From the NCBI GenBank assembly GCA_959596495.1, contig CAUFXK010000086.1:1-7608 (forward strand): a DNA stretch of 7,608 nucleotides, given 5' to 3'. The position numbers and the translations under genes are program-made. The stretch is from an uncultured Collinsella sp. GTDB lineage: Bacteria > Actinomycetota > Coriobacteriia > Coriobacteriales > Coriobacteriaceae. Positions 6,288 to 7,608 of the stretch are shown here, one piece after another (within the stretch, counting starts at the first letter, position 1; the number at the start of each line of letters is the position of its first letter). The notes under the pieces are model-generated. The model ran no database searches. It was not told the origin of the DNA and worked only from the letters and a program-made list of their open reading frames with translations.

Positions 6288-7442
6288 CTAGAAGCTACCG
6301 CGCTTCAGGAAGTCGGGAAGCTCGAACTGGTCGTTGCCAAAGTTGGGCAGCTCGGTACCACCGACGTTGCGGGTCGGAGCGGCCTGAGCCGGGCTGGCAG
6401 CCGGAGCGGTGCGCTGCGGCTCAGCGGAGGCAGCGGCCTTGCTCTGAGACTGCTGAGCAGCAAAGAGCTCATCCTGACGGTTGACGTTGGAGTCGGAGAA
6501 GCCCGTAGCGATGACGGTGATACGCACCTGATCGCCCAGGGACTCGTCGACAACGGTACCGAAGATGATGTTGGCCTCGGGGTCGACGGCGTTGGCGACA
6601 ACGTCGGCGGCGTCGCTGATCTCCTGGATGCCCAGGTCCTTGGAACCGGCGATGGAGAGCAGCACGCGCGTGGCACCATCGATGGAGCTCTCGAGCAGCG
6701 GGCTGGAGATGGCCTGCTGGGCAGCGTCGACGGCACGAGTATCCCCAGAAGAGGTACCGATACCCATCATGGCGGTACCGGCCTGCTTCATGATGGTCTT
6801 AACATCGGCGAAGTCCAGGTTGATGATACCGGGGACGGTGATGAGGTCGGTGATGCCCTGGGTGCCCTGGGAAAGGACGCCATCGGCAATCGCGAAGGCC
6901 TCGAGCATGGTGGTCTTCTTCTCGGCGATGTCGAGCAGTTTATCGTTAGGAATGACGATCATGGTGTCGACGCAATCGGAGAGGGTCTTGATGCCCTCCT
7001 CGGCGCTCTTCTTACGCTTGCGGCCCTCGAAGGTGAAGGGCTTGGTCACGACGGCGACGGTCAGTGCGCCGACCTCGTTCATCGCGATATCGGCAACGAT
7101 GGGAGCAGCGCCGGTACCGGTGCCGCCGCCCTCGCCGCAGGTGATAAACACCATGTCGGCGCCAGCGAGCGCCTCGGCGATGTCGTCGCGGGACTCATCG
7201 GCAGCCTTGCGGCCAACCTCGGGATTGGCGCCGGCGCCCAGGCCGCGGGTAAGGTCGGTGCCGATGTGCACCTTGATATCGGCATCAGAGATCGCGAGTG
7301 CCTGAGCATCGGTGTTGATGGCAACAAACTCGACGCCGCGGATGCCCTCTTCGATCATTCGATTGACCGCGTTGGTACCGCCGCCGCCGACGCCGACCAC
7401 CTTAATGACGGCAAGGTAGTTGTTGATCTCTGTCTCGTGCAT
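6288..7442 (-). CDS. ftsZ: Cell division GTPase FtsZ
   Basis: Tubulin-like GTPase that polymerises into the Z-ring at midcell and recruits the division machinery. The 384-residue product is of usual length. Visible: the first nucleotide loop GVGGGGTNAVNRM at 17-29, AINTDAQAL at 41-49, the tubulin signature GEGGGTGTG at 103-111, and the T7 synergy loop NLDFADVKTIM at 208-218, which completes the GTPase site of the neighbouring subunit. A linker rich in Ala, Gln, Ser and Pro (about 325-362) leads to the conserved C-terminal peptide LPDFLKRGSF that binds partners such as SepF or FtsA. Glu at 104, where many bacteria have Met, resembles the mycobacterial protein. The start is the ATG at 7442, with GGAGG 6 nt upstream; an in-frame ATG at 7472 has no Shine-Dalgarno and lies upstream of that signal. 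ftsZ appears to be a single-gene transcript, with a long leader before it and a terminator after it. Confidence 0.98.
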   Translation of the reverse strand: MHETEINNYLAVIKVVGVGGGGTNAVNRMIEEGIRGVEFVAINTDAQALAISDADIKVHIGTDLTRGLGAGANPEVGRKAADESRDDIAEALAGADMVFITCGEGGGTGTGAAPIVADIAMNEVGALTVAVVTKPFTFEGRKRKKSAEEGIKTLSDCVDTMIVIPNDKLLDIAEKKTTMLEAFAIADGVLSQGTQGITDLITVPGIINLDFADVKTIMKQAGTAMMGIGTSSGDTRAVDAAQQAISSPLLESSIDGATRVLLSIAGSKDLGIQEISDAADVVANAVDPEANIIFGTVVDESLGDQVRITVIATGFSDSNVNRQDELFAAQQSQSKAAASAEPQRTAPAASPAQAAPTRNVGGTELPNFGNDQFELPDFLKRGSF

Positions 7443-7448
7443 GTCGGT

Positions 7449-7453
7449 CCTCC
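7449..7453 (-). promoter_or_regulatory. Shine-Dalgarno deciding the ftsZ start
   Basis: GGAGG on the minus strand, 6 nt before the ATG at 7442. The in-frame ATG at 7472 would put this signal inside the gene, so the shorter protein beginning MHETEINN is preferred; it also aligns with the usual short N-terminus of FtsZ. Confidence 0.8.
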
Positions 7454-7608
7454 GAACAAAGGTTATTGCCATAGCATGGGTTGACCCCTGCGCACATTAA
7501 CCTTCAAGTTGAAAGTAAATGCAAAGGTAAACCGTATTATGTTTGCACATTATGAACGTATCAGTCAAATAATTGACCGTGAAAACCAAACAAACCAGAT
7601 AAACGGCG
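7454..7608 (-). promoter_or_regulatory. AT-rich non-coding leader of ftsZ with inverted repeats
   Basis: No gene is visible in this stretch, which is clearly more AT-rich than the rest of the window. It contains inverted repeats TTCAA-G-TTGAA (7503-7513) and GTCAA-4 nt-TTGAC (7564-7577), and the direct repeat ATTATG at 7536 and 7549. On the minus strand CATAAT occurs twice and a TTGACT lies upstream, but their spacings (8 and 21 nt) do not make a standard promoter. It probably contains the ftsZ promoter or promoters; I cannot name the exact hexamers. Confidence 0.45.

Noticed and set aside
7470..7472. Upstream ATG as the ftsZ start
   Set aside because: No Shine-Dalgarno precedes it, and the good GGAGG at 7449-7453 would fall inside the gene.
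6204..7484. Long open frame (426 codons) on the plus strand opposite ftsZ
   Set aside because: It is antisense to an unmistakable FtsZ, is low-complexity and rich in Gly, Asp and Val, matches no family I recognise, and is the expected by-product of GC-rich codon use on the other strand.
7501..7542. Possible plus-strand promoter (TTGAAA ... TATTAT)
   Set aside because: The spacing is about 20 nt, too long for a standard promoter, and no plus-strand gene follows.

Overview
This 7.6 kb window is GC-rich and comes from a Gram-positive, actinobacterial-type chromosome. I favour a Coriobacteriia member such as Collinsella, but that is inference from gene content, GC-rich codon use and FtsZ details (for example GEGGGTGTG in the G-box, as in mycobacterial FtsZ), not from a marker search. 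All seven recognisable genes read on the minus strand, so the window is best read from its right end to its left end. I see no tRNA, rRNA, CRISPR array, insertion sequence or attachment site.

Reading order: an AT-rich non-coding leader (7443-7608), then ftsZ, the division GTPase, closed by a strong Rho-independent terminator. A 210-nt spacer follows, carrying an 11-bp direct repeat and several small inverted repeats. Then comes pgeF (yfiH, formerly 'polyphenol oxidase/laccase-domain'), whose stop codon overlaps the start of pstS. After it lie the phosphate uptake genes pstS, pstC, pstA and pstB with almost no gaps, a 92-nt spacer with short hairpins, phoU, a hairpin terminator, and finally yggS, a PLP-binding homeostasis protein cut by the left edge of the window.

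In many Gram-positive bacteria the tail of the division cluster runs ftsZ - pgeF - yggS - sepF. Here the same order is kept, but a complete high-affinity phosphate transporter with its signalling protein (pstSCAB-phoU) sits between pgeF and yggS and is joined to pgeF by an ATGA overlap. This is the most unusual thing in the window. It suggests that phosphate uptake is co-transcribed with, and translationally coupled to, a peptidoglycan quality-control enzyme. PstS captures phosphate outside the membrane, PstC and PstA form the channel, PstB powers it, and PhoU is expected to report transporter state to a PhoR/PhoP-type system that is not in this window.

The Shine-Dalgarno positions show that the real starts of ftsZ, pgeF and pstC lie inside the longest possible open frames. 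I found no evidence of an undescribed system. The points that deserve checking are the gene order, the direct repeat upstream of pgeF, and a divergent PhoU with an acidic tail.
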